Origin: Dyadobacter beijingensis DSM 21582
Lineage (GTDB): Bacteria > Bacteroidota > Bacteroidia > Cytophagales > Spirosomataceae
Direction of reading: 5' to 3'
NCBI RefSeq assembly: GCF_000382205.1
Contig: NZ_KB907791.1
Location: forward strand, 248,001 to 312,000
DNA: 64,000 bases
Shown: positions 1 through 10,500 of the stretch, piece by piece
Numbering within the stretch: the first letter of the stretch is position 1
Layout of the letters: each line of letters opens with the position of its first letter
Made by a program: the position numbers and the translations under genes
Notes under the pieces: generated by a model
Told to the model about the DNA's origin: nothing
What the model saw: the letters and a program-made list of their open reading frames with translations, nothing else
Database searches by the model: none

Positions 1-1165
1 CGGTAGCTTCGTTTACGTACGAGAAGTTGGTGGTCGAGGTCCAGCCGCCATTCAGGCGGTACCGGGCTTCTGCGAAGAGCTTGGCCGTGTTGGTTTGCGC
101 GTCGAGGTCGTTTTCCAGCAAAGATTTTTTGTACGCCAACGGAATGTCGGCATAGGATCGGATGCCCGCGTCGGGCGCGATGCGCACGTACGTGGGGCGC
201 ACGGAATTCACACTGTAAATCTCCGCGTCGACGAGTACCGACAGGCGGTCACTGGCCTTGTAGAGCAGGCTGGGGGCGAACATGGCGCTGTTGTAAAATC
301 CACGCTCATTGTAGCTGTCCTGACGCTGCACGGCCGTGTTGACCCGGAGCAGGAGGCTGCGGTCGGCGTTCAGCGGTGTGTTCACATCCGCGCTGATGCG
401 GCCCAGGCCGAAACTGCCGACCGAGAGGTCTACGCTTCCTTTGAAAGTTTCAAAAGGCTTTTTGGTAACCAGGTTCACGACACCCCCGAATGAGGAAATA
501 CCCGCGCCGAACAGCGTGCCGGACGGCCCTTTGATGAACTCGATGCGCTCGATGTTGGCAATGTCGGCGCTGCCCCTGCCGGACGTGGTTTGCAGCCCGT
601 TACGGGCATCGATCCCCGTGGAAAAGCCCCTCGACAATGCACCGATACCCCCGCTGGGATACAACGTCGCCACCACGCCCGGTGCATTTTTGAATGCGTC
701 GGTAATGGCCACGACATTCTGCTGCTTCATCAATTCCTTGCCTACTACATTGAATGCCTGCGGGTTTTGCAGGTTGGTGATGGGCATACGGGCTACCATT
801 TCGCCGCCTTTGTCGGTGACGCGGTTGGCCGAAGACCGCACGATTACCTCCTGCAATTGCTGATCGTCTTCCGCTAATGTAAAATCAATGGTCAGCGATT
901 CACCGGCCGCAATGGCTACCGGTTTTTTCTGGGTGACGAGGCCCGTGAAGCTCGCCACCAGGGTGTAGCTGCCCGCGGGGATTTTAGCGATCGTGTAATT
1001 ACCTGCCTGGTCGACGGTAGCGCCTCGGCCCGTGCGTTCGAGAACAACATTGACAAATTCGGCCGGCTTGCCATCCGAGGTGGTCACCGTGCCGCGTAGG
1101 GTGCCCGTTTGTGCCAGGGCCGGAATGCTGAGGAGAAAGAAGATGTGGATTAAAAGTTTTCGCAT
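1..1165 (-). CDS. TonB-dependent siderophore-type receptor, N-terminal part (cut by window edge)
   Basis: About 388 residues are visible; the rest lies before base 1. The start ATG (1163-1165) is followed by a signal peptide ending ...IPALAQ (about 1-19). Next comes a carboxypeptidase-regulatory-like beta domain (about 22-100, GTVTTSDGKPAEFVNVVL), then a linker with LQEVIVRSS, and a plug domain with GVVATLYPSGGIGALSRGF, NIERIEFIKGPSGTLFG and GGVVNLVTKKP. The start of the 22-strand barrel follows. These are family hallmarks of outer-membrane receptors powered by TonB, and the plug resembles FhuA/FecA-type siderophore receptors more than SusC. The gene is divergent from the SDR gene at 1384 and shares a 218-bp intergenic region with it. 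The ligand cannot be read from this part. Confidence 0.9.
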   Translation of the reverse strand, partial: MRKLLIHIFFLLSIPALAQTGTLRGTVTTSDGKPAEFVNVVLERTGRGATVDQAGNYTIAKIPAGSYTLVASFTGLVTQKKPVAIAAGESLTIDFTLAEDDQQLQEVIVRSSANRVTDKGGEMVARMPITNLQNPQAFNVVGKELMKQQNVVAITDAFKNAPGVVATLYPSGGIGALSRGFSTGIDARNGLQTTSGRGSADIANIERIEFIKGPSGTLFGAGISSFGGVVNLVTKKPFETFKGSVDLSVGSFGLGRISADVNTPLNADRSLLLRVNTAVQRQDSYNERGFYNSAMFAPSLLYKASDRLSVLVDAEIYSVNSVRPTYVRIAPDAGIRSYADIPLAYKKSLLENDLDAQTNTAKLFAEARYRLNGGWTSTTNFSYVNEAT

Positions 1166-1205
1166 GAATATTGAGCTGTATTTGAACTGATTTTCGAACA
1201 GGCCA

Positions 1206-1213
1206 CAAATATA
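1206..1213 (-). promoter_or_regulatory. Candidate -7 box of the TonB receptor gene
   Basis: On the minus strand this reads TATATTTG, an exact match to the Bacteroidota -7 consensus TAnnTTTG. It lies 41 bases upstream of the receptor start. No clear -33 TTG is seen at the usual distance, so the call rests on one box and its position. Confidence 0.4.
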
Positions 1214-1383
1214 GCGACGACTTCATTGTTATTTATATTTAGTTTAAATTATTATAACATCAAAAAACGAACACCAGGGCGCGCGCTCCGATGTTCAGAT
1301 TGTTGCAATGATCGGTCAGATTGTGCGGCTGTTTGGCGCATTCTTTTCTGAACTTTACGTCATCACATTTAAGCGCAATTCAA

Positions 1384-2175
1384 ATGAAAAGGCTAGAAAA
1401 TAAAGTAATCGTCATCACGGGCGCTGCCATGGGCCTCGGCTACGCGACCGCCCTCGAAGCGGCCAAAAATGGCGCCCGGTTATCCCTTATAGATTATAAT
1501 GCAGCGTCCCTCGGAGAGGCCAAATCGGCTATTCTCGCGGAATACCCCGATACTCAGATCATTACCTCGGTAGCGGACGTGTCCGACGAGGCGGCGGTGA
1601 AGCAATATGTGGACGATACCGTGGCCGCATTCGGCCGGATAGACGGTTTCTACAACAATGCAGGCATCGAAGGCCGGCAGGCGCCGATGGTGGAATACGA
1701 CCTCGACGTGTTCAAAAAAGTGGTGGATATCAACCTGATGGGCGTTTACTACGGATTGAAATACATTATTCCCGTGATGCAGGGACAGGCGTATGGCCGG
1801 ATCGTGAACGTCGCGTCCGTGGGCGGCATCCGCGGCGTGATGAACCAGACGCCCTACGTGGCGACGAAGCACGCCGTGTCGGGTATCACCAAAAACGCCG
1901 CGCTCGAATATGGCCGCTACGGCATTCTCACGAACGCCATCGCACCGGGCGCTATCTTGACGCCGATGGTGGCCGAGGCATTCAAGCAGGTTAATCCCGC
2001 CGATCCGAAGCAGGCAGAAGACCATTATGCCCAGTCCAACCCGACCAAGCGGCTAGGCTTGCCGGAAGAAGTCGGAAAGCTGGTAGTGTTCCTGCTGAGC
2101 GAGGATTGCAGCTACGTGAGCGGCCAGATCATCGCGATCGACGGCGGGCAGTCCAACTCTTACGGGAATGTTTAA
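1384..2175 (+). CDS. SDR family NAD(P)-dependent oxidoreductase
   Basis: This 263-residue protein is a classical short-chain dehydrogenase/reductase. It has a TGAAMGLG cofactor-binding motif near the N-terminus, NNAG near residue 90, a catalytic Ser in VASVGG and the catalytic YVATK (YxxxK). The C-terminal GQIIAIDGGQS is typical of FabG-like members. The start at 1384 (MKRLENK) fits the family; an in-frame upstream start at 1321 would add 21 residues that do not look like SDR. The gene stands alone between a divergent receptor gene and a strong hairpin terminator. The substrate is unknown; cyclohexanol- or steroid-type SDRs look similar. Confidence 0.9.
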   Translation: MKRLENKVIVITGAAMGLGYATALEAAKNGARLSLIDYNAASLGEAKSAILAEYPDTQIITSVADVSDEAAVKQYVDDTVAAFGRIDGFYNNAGIEGRQAPMVEYDLDVFKKVVDINLMGVYYGLKYIIPVMQGQAYGRIVNVASVGGIRGVMNQTPYVATKHAVSGITKNAALEYGRYGILTNAIAPGAILTPMVAEAFKQVNPADPKQAEDHYAQSNPTKRLGLPEEVGKLVVFLLSEDCSYVSGQIIAIDGGQSNSYGNV

Positions 2176-2192
2176 GGGTTTCAGGTTAATGT

Positions 2193-2230
2193 AAAGAAAA
2201 TGGGCGCCTCGCGAGGCGCCCATTTTCTTT
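2193..2230. terminator. Bidirectional hairpin terminator
   Basis: A perfect 38-bp palindrome is centred on 2211/2212 with a GC-rich core (GGGCGCCTCGCGAGGCGCCC) and A/T-rich outer flanks. It sits between the ends of two convergent genes (stop at 2175 on +, stop at 2248 on -) and can terminate transcription in both directions. Confidence 0.85.
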
Positions 2231-2247
2231 GGCAGGGTATTAAATTA

Positions 2248-3270
2248 CTATTTTTTTACGACAAAGAGCGACATGCCGTAGTTGTTGCCATCGCCTCCCG
2301 GAAGATAAGCCGGTGTATCGTTTTTCCATACCGACGCAACGGTGAAGCCATTGTTGCCCCAGTTGGCCCCGGCAGTGAAAACGTTTTCGTCCGGCACGGC
2401 AATGCCCCGGTAATCGAAGTCATTCGTCGTTTTGAATGGAATGCCATTTTTCCAGACTCTCGCATGGTTCATACCGTTGATGTTTTCAAATCCGGAGACA
2501 TAAACGTCGTTACCCTGCACCGCGACGTCATAAGCAACCGCCTGGCCCGTACCGTCCGTCAGGTTGGTTTCAACGCCGTTTTTCCAGTATTTGGCTACCT
2601 GGCGGTTATTCTGGTCATCACCGTAGCCCACCACATGCACGTCGCTGCCGGACACCGCAATGGCATTGGCCAATGCCTGGTGCACACCATCGGACAGGTT
2701 TACCTCGATGCCGTTTTTCCAGTACCGGGCTACCAGTACATGGTCGTTGAATTTATGGCCGGAAACGTAAAGGTCATTGCCTGAGAGGACGATCCCGGTC
2801 GCCTGTGCATTCTGGGCGTCGTTCAGGAACAGGGCGGTGCCGTTTTTCCAATAGGCCGCCACCTGCGGGTCGGTGCCGTTTTGGGTATAGCCGGCCAGAT
2901 ACACGTCCGGGCCGGAAACAGCGACGTCGTTCAATCGCTTCGGTACAAAATTGGTCCAGCCATTAAATAGCACGCCATTTTTCCAATATTTACCGATGGC
3001 GTCGTTCCCCACCTGTATCGCCCCCACGACATGCACATCGCTGCCGGACACCGTGATGCCGGTAGCCACGAGCTGGTAGGAGGTAGTGAGCGTTTCCAGC
3101 TCCACGGGGATGCCATTTTTCCAGTACTTGGCAATGGAACGTTCCCCATTGGCCTCGTATCCGGCCACATAAATGTCATATTGGGCAGGCAAAACGTGAT
3201 CTTCCAGGCTGCACGACAGCAGGAATACCGAAAGCAATAAACAGGACAGGTAAATAGACAGGTTTTTCAT
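2248..3270 (-). CDS. WKNG-repeat lipoprotein
   Basis: A 340-residue predicted lipoprotein with signal peptide and lipobox (VFLLSC, Cys20). The rest is built from seven units of roughly 45-50 residues, each ending in a (Y/V)WKN(G/D) motif and containing VSGxDV(H/Y)V-like strands (for example AVSGSDVHVVGY). The regular beta-rich repeat suggests a seven-bladed propeller-like fold on the cell surface or in the periplasm. I know of no assigned enzymatic role. It lies 33 bp downstream of the alpha/beta hydrolase on the same strand, so the two could share a transcript. Its repeats resemble those of the large secreted protein at 7524. Confidence 0.75.
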   Translation of the reverse strand: MKNLSIYLSCLLLSVFLLSCSLEDHVLPAQYDIYVAGYEANGERSIAKYWKNGIPVELETLTTSYQLVATGITVSGSDVHVVGAIQVGNDAIGKYWKNGVLFNGWTNFVPKRLNDVAVSGPDVYLAGYTQNGTDPQVAAYWKNGTALFLNDAQNAQATGIVLSGNDLYVSGHKFNDHVLVARYWKNGIEVNLSDGVHQALANAIAVSGSDVHVVGYGDDQNNRQVAKYWKNGVETNLTDGTGQAVAYDVAVQGNDVYVSGFENINGMNHARVWKNGIPFKTTNDFDYRGIAVPDENVFTAGANWGNNGFTVASVWKNDTPAYLPGGDGNNYGMSLFVVKK

Positions 3271-3303
3271 AAGCGGCGGAGATGGTAATTGCTATTTCGC
3301 AAT

Positions 3304-4176
3304 CTACCTCGCGGGAAGCCGCCGCATAAACGCCCTGATCTTTTCCGTGATATCAGCCCAGTCTTCTTCCAATGCGAAATGCCCGGTATCATAGGGGTGG
3401 TACTCGGCATTTTTCAGGTCCCGCAGGTACGCCTTCGCGCCGGGTTCGGGGAAGAAGGGGTCCTTAATGCCCCAGGTGATCAGCGTCGGCGGCTGGTGGT
3501 CGCGGAGGTACTGCTGCCATTTGGGGTAGAGGGCAAGGTTATTCTGGTAGTCGAACAGCAGGTCGAGCTGGGCCCGGTCGTTGCCGGGGCGCGACATGCG
3601 GGCGTAGTCGAGGTGCCAGTTGTCGGGGTTGATGTTTTCGGCATTCCTGGCACCGAAAGTGTATTGCCATTGAATGCTTTCCTGCGTCAGCAAGCCCCGC
3701 ATCGGGCGTTCGGTATCCGGCGTGCGGTTCTGCCAGAATAGCCGCGACGGGGCGAATCCATCGCTCAGGCCCTCTTCATAGGCATTGCCGTTTTGCACCA
3801 GCAATGCCCTGATCCGCTCCGGGTGGGCCGTAGCGATACGAAAGCCGAGCGGCGCGCCGTAATCCTGGATCATGAGCGTGTAGGAGGAAACACCGAGGTT
3901 TTCCAGAAACTGGCCGAGCACCTGTGCGATGTTGTCGAAGGTGTATGCAAACTCGTCCGGCGACGGGAAATCGCTGTACCCGAAACCCGGATAATCCGGC
4001 GCAATGAGGTGAAATTCGTCGGAAAGCGATTGCAGGACATTACGGTACATATGTGAAGATGTGGGAAAGCCGTGCAGCAGCACAATGGTTTCGCGGGAAG
4101 GGTCACCGGCTTCGCGGTAAAACAGTTTCAGGCCGTTGACCTGCTGGAACTTGTACGAAATGCTTTGATTGCTCAT
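3304..4176 (-). CDS. Alpha/beta hydrolase, epoxide hydrolase / haloalkane dehalogenase type
   Basis: 290 residues with an alpha/beta-hydrolase fold. HGFPTSS provides the oxyanion motif. The nucleophile elbow is MIQDYGAPLG, with Asp instead of Ser as in epoxide hydrolases and haloalkane dehalogenases. A candidate acid lies in WGIKDPFF and the catalytic His is in DTGHFALEED near the C-terminus. APDYPGFGYSD is also typical. The Asp nucleophile implies an ester intermediate with an epoxide or alkyl halide, but the sequence does not separate the two. No signal peptide is seen, so it is probably cytoplasmic. It is upstream of the WKNG lipoprotein gene. Confidence 0.85.
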   Translation of the reverse strand: MSNQSISYKFQQVNGLKLFYREAGDPSRETIVLLHGFPTSSHMYRNVLQSLSDEFHLIAPDYPGFGYSDFPSPDEFAYTFDNIAQVLGQFLENLGVSSYTLMIQDYGAPLGFRIATAHPERIRALLVQNGNAYEEGLSDGFAPSRLFWQNRTPDTERPMRGLLTQESIQWQYTFGARNAENINPDNWHLDYARMSRPGNDRAQLDLLFDYQNNLALYPKWQQYLRDHQPPTLITWGIKDPFFPEPGAKAYLRDLKNAEYHPYDTGHFALEEDWADITEKIRAFMRRLPAR

Positions 4177-4294
4177 ATACAGGGAATTGTGATGGTCAAT
4201 TGGCTCAGTATGTCCGTTTGCAGCGTGCGGACGGACATTTTGGCGATCACAAAGTTGGGAAACGACCTGGTGCCTGTAAATGGATCAATGGTGC

Positions 4295-5131
4295 TTACTG
4301 ATGTAATAATCCGATCAAAACGGGATCGCCCTCGGCCACCGTGCCCTCACGGACGGCTACCACATTTTGCCCGAAATGGATGCGGTTGCCCCGCCGGCGT
4401 GTCCCTGCAAGCGTTTTCAATGGCTGCCTGCCTTTTTCGCCGGAACGCGGATCTACATTGACCATCACGCAGCGTTCGCACGGGGATATCGGCGCAAATT
4501 CGGCCCCACCGATCGCGATTGAGCTCAATGCGTCTTCTTCGTAAGGAGATGCGCCGGAGATTACAAAATTGGGCCGGAAGCGGCGGACGTCCACCGGCTC
4601 GTCGAGCTGCGTATTGAGCTCATCGAGTGATGATTGGCTGATTAAGTGGTAAGGGAAATCATCGGCGAAGCTCAATGCCTGCGGCGCATGGCCGGGAATG
4701 CGATAGGTCCTGCCGGCTACGTCAGGCTGCTTCGCTACCAATGCCACATCCCGATCGAGGCGGTCGCTGAGCCAGCGGTTCGCCTCCGCGCTCGGCTCGT
4801 ACGCGATGACCGTGTCGTCCCACACCTTCACTTGCCGCAGCGGGCCGCCGGATTTTGAAACAGGGACAAATACCTGCGCACCGGATTGACCGATCGCCGA
4901 CAACAAAAGGCCATTATCCCCGATTTCAGCCTGCAACAGCGCCATTTGCGGCATTTCACGCTGGGTAAGAAAACGCCCGTGCGCGTCGACTACCATCCAC
5001 TGGCGGTCGTACCGCAAGCCAGGCCACCCGGCATGCGCCGACGGTACGCGGAAGCCGGCCAGCGATTTGACAGGGTAAATCCATATTTCAGACAAATACG
5101 TGGAATGGACAGGCAGTTGATTCGGATTCAT
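4295..5131 (-). CDS. MOSC domain protein (YcbX / mARC type)
   Basis: 278 residues. The N-terminal MOSC beta-barrel domain starts with LSEIWIYPVKSLAGF, and a C-terminal MOSC domain follows. The conserved Cys-containing motif ISPCERCVMVNVDPRSGEKG supplies the probable molybdenum-cofactor cysteine, and FRPNFVISG is also family-typical. Homologues such as YcbX and mARC reduce N-hydroxylated compounds using molybdenum cofactor. The start at 5131 (MNPNQLPV) was chosen because the 45 residues encoded upstream in frame show no MOSC similarity. The gene is divergent from the small secreted protein at 5291. Confidence 0.85.
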   Translation of the reverse strand: MNPNQLPVHSTYLSEIWIYPVKSLAGFRVPSAHAGWPGLRYDRQWMVVDAHGRFLTQREMPQMALLQAEIGDNGLLLSAIGQSGAQVFVPVSKSGGPLRQVKVWDDTVIAYEPSAEANRWLSDRLDRDVALVAKQPDVAGRTYRIPGHAPQALSFADDFPYHLISQSSLDELNTQLDEPVDVRRFRPNFVISGASPYEEDALSSIAIGGAEFAPISPCERCVMVNVDPRSGEKGRQPLKTLAGTRRRGNRIHFGQNVVAVREGTVAEGDPVLIGLLHQ

Positions 5132-5290
5132 GATGACCACACGGCAGGCGCCCGTTTGTTTTGAGCGAAGCGAGTGCGAATACCATGCCAGATGCCACAG
5201 CACGGGTATCCCGGGAATGGTTTTTGTTGATAACCACCGGCCCCGCAGGGTAATCCTGCGGACCATCCCATTAACATACTTTAAACAATC

Positions 5291-5629
5291 ATGAAAAAGC
5301 TAGCAATTCTGATCGCATTCCTCGCATTCACTTCCGCTGCATATGCGCAGGATGATGCGAAATCCAAAGCCGACAAAGCGGCAGCCGAAACGAAGGAAGC
5401 CGGCCGGAAGGCAGGTAAGGAAATCAAAAAGGACGCCAAATATGTGGGCGATAAGACGAAGGAAGGCGCTGAAAAAGTTGCCGACGGCTCTGAAAAGGCC
5501 TACGACGCGACGAAAAAGGGTGTGAAGAAAGGCGCAAAAAAAGTAGGCGACGGTGCTGAAAAAGCCTACGACGCCACGAAAAAAGAAGCAAAAGAACTGA
5601 AAGACAAAGCTAACGACAACCGTCGTTGA
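5291..5629 (+). CDS. Small secreted Lys/Ala-rich repeat protein
   Basis: 112 residues with a clear signal peptide (MKKLAILIAFLAFTSAAYAQ). The mature part is highly charged, rich in Lys, Ala, Asp and Glu, and largely helical. It carries an imperfect duplication: VADGSEKAYDATKK and VGDGAEKAYDATKK. The composition resembles LEA-like or apolipophorin-like stress proteins, but I do not recognise a specific family and assign no function. A strong terminator follows 14 bases after the stop. Confidence 0.75.
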   Translation: MKKLAILIAFLAFTSAAYAQDDAKSKADKAAAETKEAGRKAGKEIKKDAKYVGDKTKEGAEKVADGSEKAYDATKKGVKKGAKKVGDGAEKAYDATKKEAKELKDKANDNRR

Positions 5630-5643
5630 TCGTGAATTTCTGA

Positions 5644-5675
5644 AAAGGGCCGGTATGTTTGCATGCCGGCCCTTT
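5644..5675. terminator. Hairpin terminator between convergent genes
   Basis: A 10-bp perfect stem (AAAGGGCCGG / CCGGCCCTTT) is extended by four more pairs around a 4-base loop, followed by a T-rich stretch. It serves the gene ending at 5629. It overlaps by two bases the stop codon of the convergent MscS-like gene, so it may act on both strands. Confidence 0.8.
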
Positions 5676-7308
5676 ATTGTTGTGACCCGTGGTCCTTCGA
5701 CAAGTACAGCGTCTGCGAGGGCAGCGTGAACCCGGTTCCGCTGGCCGTAACCACGTCCATCATCTGCAAAAGGAGCTCTTCCTGTATTTCCAGAAAAACA
5801 TCCGCATCACCCGTGTCGACATAGGCGAACACTTCGAGCTTGACGCCATTCAGCCCGATCTCGACAAACCTTACCCGTGCTGGGGCGGGATTTACCCTTG
5901 GATGTACCATAAGCACCCTTTTCAGATCGGTGATCAGCTGGCGGATCTGCCCGGGCGTGGTATCGAGGCGGAGGTAGAAAATCGGATGGAACCAGAATTT
6001 TTCGCGGTAAGCATAATTTTCGATTTTGAGGGACGATAGTTCGCCGTTGGGGATCGTGACGATCGTACGGTCGTTCGTACGTACCTGCGTGGCGCGCATG
6101 CCGATCCGCTCGATCGTGCCCGTAATGTCGCCGATTTTACAAAAATCCCCCACACGCACAGGCTGGTCGGCGATGATGGTGACGCTGCCGACAAAGTTCT
6201 CCACCGTTTTCTGCGTACCCAACGCCAGCGCGATACCGCCGATCCCTAGTGCTGCAATGCCCGTTGTGACGTCGAAACCGACCGTATCGAGGATCACAAT
6301 GGCGCCGATGATGACGAGGGTCGTTTTGAGGGCCCTGCGCAGGAACAATATTGCAGACACGGCCGACTGGTTCCGTGAGCGCTGCATTCTCCGCTCGGTC
6401 ACAATGCCGATCACATCCAGCAGCTGCCATATCAGCAGCACCACGGCCACCACGCCGACGATCACCGTCAGGTTGCTGAAACGCTGCCGCACCACGAGCG
6501 AAATGCCTGCTTCCTTGCCGAAATAGATGAAGCCCCAAACGGCCAGGTTCAGCTGCATCGGCAGGGAGAATGCCCGGATGACGCCGATGTACGGCTCCTC
6601 GCCGGCCTTTTTGTAGACTTTCGGAATGAGGAAAATAAACAGCCGGCATATGCCCACCGCGACCAGGTAGGAGAATATCAGCACGAGGATCGTTGCGATC
6701 CAGTGCGATACGGGTACGCCGCTCCATTTCCGGGTTTGTAAAAAGGATGGGAATGTATCTGAAATGAACGTGCTGGTGTCCAGGTCGTCGAGACGCAGCG
6801 GAATGTGCTCGATCGTTTGCGTGGAGAACAGCCAGATCGGGTTACCTTCCTTATCTTTATAACTTTCCAGGATGAGGTCAAACGATTCATTATCAATGGT
6901 AACTGCGCCGATGCGGTCGAGGTTCGGGCCGAGGTTGTCGTCTGTTTTTCCTTCGGGCTCGTTGCTGATCCAGGAGTACGGATAAATGCGCCCGTTGACT
7001 TCGAGTAACGTCTGCAATGCCTGCGCCTGCCGAACGGTATTCTGTCGTTTTCGGAGCGCGGGGTCGCGGCGGATGTACAGCGCCGCTTTTTTATAGTCAT
7101 TTTGGTAGCTCGCTTTCAGGAACCCGTCGACCGTGCCGCGAGGGGTGCGGCGGCCAAGCGTGTCGGGCGGGTACACAGTACGCCCCGGGCGCGCCGTATC
7201 GCCCGACATGGCGGGAAGCTGGGCCAGTGCCGGTAAATGCGGCAGGAGCAGCAGGCATCCGAGTAACAGGATTTTCAGTTTATTGTTTTTCAAAAGGTCG
7301 TTTGGCAT
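5674..7308 (-). CDS. Mechanosensitive ion channel (MscS family)
   Basis: 544 residues. A signal peptide (ending PALAQ) leads into a periplasmic domain of about 170 residues. Several transmembrane helices follow (SHWIATILVLIFSYLVAVG, LTVIVGVVAVVLLIWQLLD, TTLVIIGAIVILDTVG). The MscS core then starts around residue 335 with the pore helix GIAALGIGGIALALGTQKTVENFVG and the beta domain GDFCKIGDITGTIERIGMRATQVRT. These are the strongest family markers. It should gate at the inner membrane in response to hypo-osmotic tension. It is larger than E. coli MscS (286 residues) because of the N-terminal periplasmic and extra membrane region. Confidence 0.92.
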   Translation of the reverse strand: MPNDLLKNNKLKILLLGCLLLLPHLPALAQLPAMSGDTARPGRTVYPPDTLGRRTPRGTVDGFLKASYQNDYKKAALYIRRDPALRKRQNTVRQAQALQTLLEVNGRIYPYSWISNEPEGKTDDNLGPNLDRIGAVTIDNESFDLILESYKDKEGNPIWLFSTQTIEHIPLRLDDLDTSTFISDTFPSFLQTRKWSGVPVSHWIATILVLIFSYLVAVGICRLFIFLIPKVYKKAGEEPYIGVIRAFSLPMQLNLAVWGFIYFGKEAGISLVVRQRFSNLTVIVGVVAVVLLIWQLLDVIGIVTERRMQRSRNQSAVSAILFLRRALKTTLVIIGAIVILDTVGFDVTTGIAALGIGGIALALGTQKTVENFVGSVTIIADQPVRVGDFCKIGDITGTIERIGMRATQVRTNDRTIVTIPNGELSSLKIENYAYREKFWFHPIFYLRLDTTPGQIRQLITDLKRVLMVHPRVNPAPARVRFVEIGLNGVKLEVFAYVDTGDADVFLEIQEELLLQMMDVVTASGTGFTLPSQTLYLSKDHGSQQ

Positions 7309-7523
7309 CGCAAAAGGCAGGAATGGTAAGGCCGCCCGCGTAAATAACGTGCCAGAAAAGCGGGATTGCTAATGTGCATTGGTGAAATTTGGCCTTTCCC
7401 GCGACTGTTCGATCATTTTATTGGATGCTTGTTCACCCGGATATCACTGCGTCATCTATTATTTCACGAAAATATTAAGGTATCTTGTGGGTACATGTAT
7501 TGCTGCAACATCCATTATACCCC

Positions 7524-10500
7524 ATGACGCGACCTCTACGCCTGAACCTGGTTCCTATTCTGTTTCTCTTCATTGTTTTATGTTTCTGTGTAAGCACCGC
7601 TTTTAGTCAGTGTGACCTCGTACCGCTTGGCCCGTCGGGCGAAAACCAGGCGTCTTACGGCTATGCTTTCAATCTGTCGTCTGCCAGTTTTCAGAATAAG
7701 ACATTTATCTGTTACAAGGACAAAGCGTCGCGGATATTCGTACGTCAATGGGATGGAGTTGCCTGGACGACGTTGGGAGACGGGCCAGTGTCCGGTACCA
7801 AGGTGGTTATGGACCCGCATATGGTTGTCGATCAGGCAGGAAGATTGTATGTGATTTACCGCGAAGTCTACAACGCTGCCCATATTGCTGTGCGTATGTG
7901 GAATGGGGTAACCTGGACGTCCATAGGAGGCGAGTGGGTTATCGATGACTATTGGGGTGGAAGTTCCAACATGGTGAACAGACTGGCCATTGCGGTTGAC
8001 CCTGCAAACCAGGTTTACATCGCCACCTTCGACCAGCGGACGTCAGAAAAGCTGACGGTGATGAAATGGGACGGTACTTCCTGGGCTTTCGTCGGGTCAA
8101 GAGGGTTTTCTTCGGGGTTTGTCACCGACATTCATTTTGCTTTCGATGCGGAGGCGCGGCCTTATGTAGGGTTTATTCAAAGCTATCTTGGTGCCAATGC
8201 CGAGATCATGAAATTTGACTCGGGCAATTGGGTATCAGTTGCCAGCGTCAACAATCTGGCCTTTCTGGAATACATGACATTCCTATGCAATGACCGGAAT
8301 GGCAATATCTACTTTGCCCACAAAACGGCGGAAGCCGGCCGGGAAATGCGGATAAACAGGTTGGAAAACGGCAATTTGATTAGTGTCGGCAGTAATAATC
8401 AAACCGGATTTTCGGACCTCATGTCGCTTTCAGCCGATGCGGCGGGAAATCTGTATCTGGTGTATAGTGACAGAAATAATATTCCGGGAAAGCCGGCTGT
8501 CAGAAAGTGGGAAAATGGCATTTGGTCGGATATAGCGCTGGGGCTAAATGTGGATTCGCGTGCCGCGGTGAATGCAGTGAGCTTTACGGACGATGGGAAA
8601 ATGCGCTTCGTATACGCGGAATCGAACGGGGAGGCCATTTTACAGGAATGGGATGGTGCAGGTTGGACCGAGTTGGTTTCCAGAGGTATTTCCGACGGAA
8701 TTGCTTCCAATGTGTCAGCTGCGATCAACCAGCGCGGTGTGCCGTACGTTTTTTATCAGGATATGAAAAACGGGTTCCGCGGGGTAGTGAAAAGGTGGAC
8801 GGGCTCAGCATGGGTGACCGTCGGCGGGCCAATTCCAGCGGATAACCCTGTCTATAATCAGCTCATCGTGCTGGATGAGGCAGGTGTACCGTATATCGCA
8901 TTCACCGACTTGTGGAATGATTTCAAGCTGTCGGTTATGAAGCTGGTAAACGACCAGTGGCAGCTGGTCGGTACGCCTAACTTTTCAGACGGCCTGGCCG
9001 GCTGGCCTTCCATTGCGTTTAAGAATGGAGTCCCTTATATGGCCTATTCCGATAAATCATTGGGATGGAAGGCGGTGGTGAAGAAATGGAACGGTTCCGC
9101 CTGGGAGGCGGTGGGTGCCGGAGACGCTTCGGGCGCAGGCGCAAGCATGACACAAATTTCCGTTGATGAGCATGGAAACCCGCTACTCGTATATCTGGAT
9201 GGTAACGGGAATGACGCCGGAAAGCCGGTTGTGAAACGCTGGAATGGCAGTACCTGGGAAAAAGTGGGGTCGGGCGACATCTCGGCGGCAAACGTTTCGC
9301 AGCCGCGTTTGGCTACGCATCGTTCAGGTGCCATTTACCTGGCGTATCAAAACATGTACCTGGATCAGGAACTGGTTGTCCAGAAATGGGACGGCAGCCA
9401 GTGGACGCGGCTTGGAAACTCCAATATTTCTACCGGACTGGGCACCACGGTGCGATTGGATACGGACAATGGCGGAGCTCCTGTGATGGCCTTTCTGGAT
9501 GCGGCGCTTGATAACCAGCTGATCACCAAACGTTGGAATGGCAGCGCCTGGATTACGACCGGGCAGTGGACTATAACGTCGCATTTTATGACCGCTCTTT
9601 CCGTTGCTTTCGATCAGGCAGGAGTTCCTTTTGCAGCGTTCTCGCACGGAGATGTGTACGCGAGAATGGGCAGACCCGCGCTCGCGGGCGGGCAGGAATC
9701 TCAAACGATCGACATCGGAGAATCAAGTTCCGGCGCTTTTAGTGAAAATTGCGGGCTTATTGCGGTCGTCAGGCCGGGCGGCGCGAATCCGGTGGGAGGT
9801 AATGTCACGGCGAAAGTGTGGGTAGAGACCGCGCAGCGCAAAGCATTCGTGAATCGTCACTACGAAATCACCCCGGCAAGCAATGCCGGCGAGGCGACGG
9901 GCCGGGTAACGCTCTATTTCACGCAAGCGGATTTTGACGCTTATAATGCAGTTAATGCTGTCAAATTGCCGGCGGGACCTTCCGATTCGCAAGGGATAGG
10001 GAATGTACTGATTGAAAAACGACGCGGTGAAAGTGCCGATCAATCAGGTCTGCCTAATTCCTATCCGGGCGAGGCCACAAATATCAACCCGGAAGACGCC
10101 GACATATTCTGGAACGTCGCAGGAGAAAGATGGGAGGTCAGCTTCGACGTCGCCGGATTCAGTGGTTTTTTTGTTAAAACTTCCGAAACGCCCTTGCCGG
10201 TTACGCTCATTAAATTCAGCGCTGGCAGGTTAGAGGGTAATGTACTCTTAAAATGGGAAACAACCTCTGAAATTGCAGCGTCTCACTTTGAAATCGAGCG
10301 CAGCAGCGACGCGAAACGTTTTCAGACAATCGGACTGGTCGCCAGCAATGGATATAGTTCCAGGAACAATTTGTATTCATTCCGCGACGACCATCCGCAT
10401 GGGAAAGATGTGACGTATTACCGCCTGCGAATGGTCGATCTCGATGGAAGTTTCTCTTATTCCAGAACGGTTTCTCTCGGGGATTTACGGAATGGTGATG

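Noticed and set aside
2193..2230. Perfect palindrome considered as a mobile-element end or operator
   Set aside because: It sits between two convergent stop codons with a GC-rich core and A/T flanks, which is the layout of a bidirectional terminator.
5243..5261. Hairpin CCGCAGG-GTAAT-CCTGCGG before the Lys/Ala-rich gene
   Set aside because: It is short, lacks a T-run and lies between divergent genes; I could not assign a role to it.
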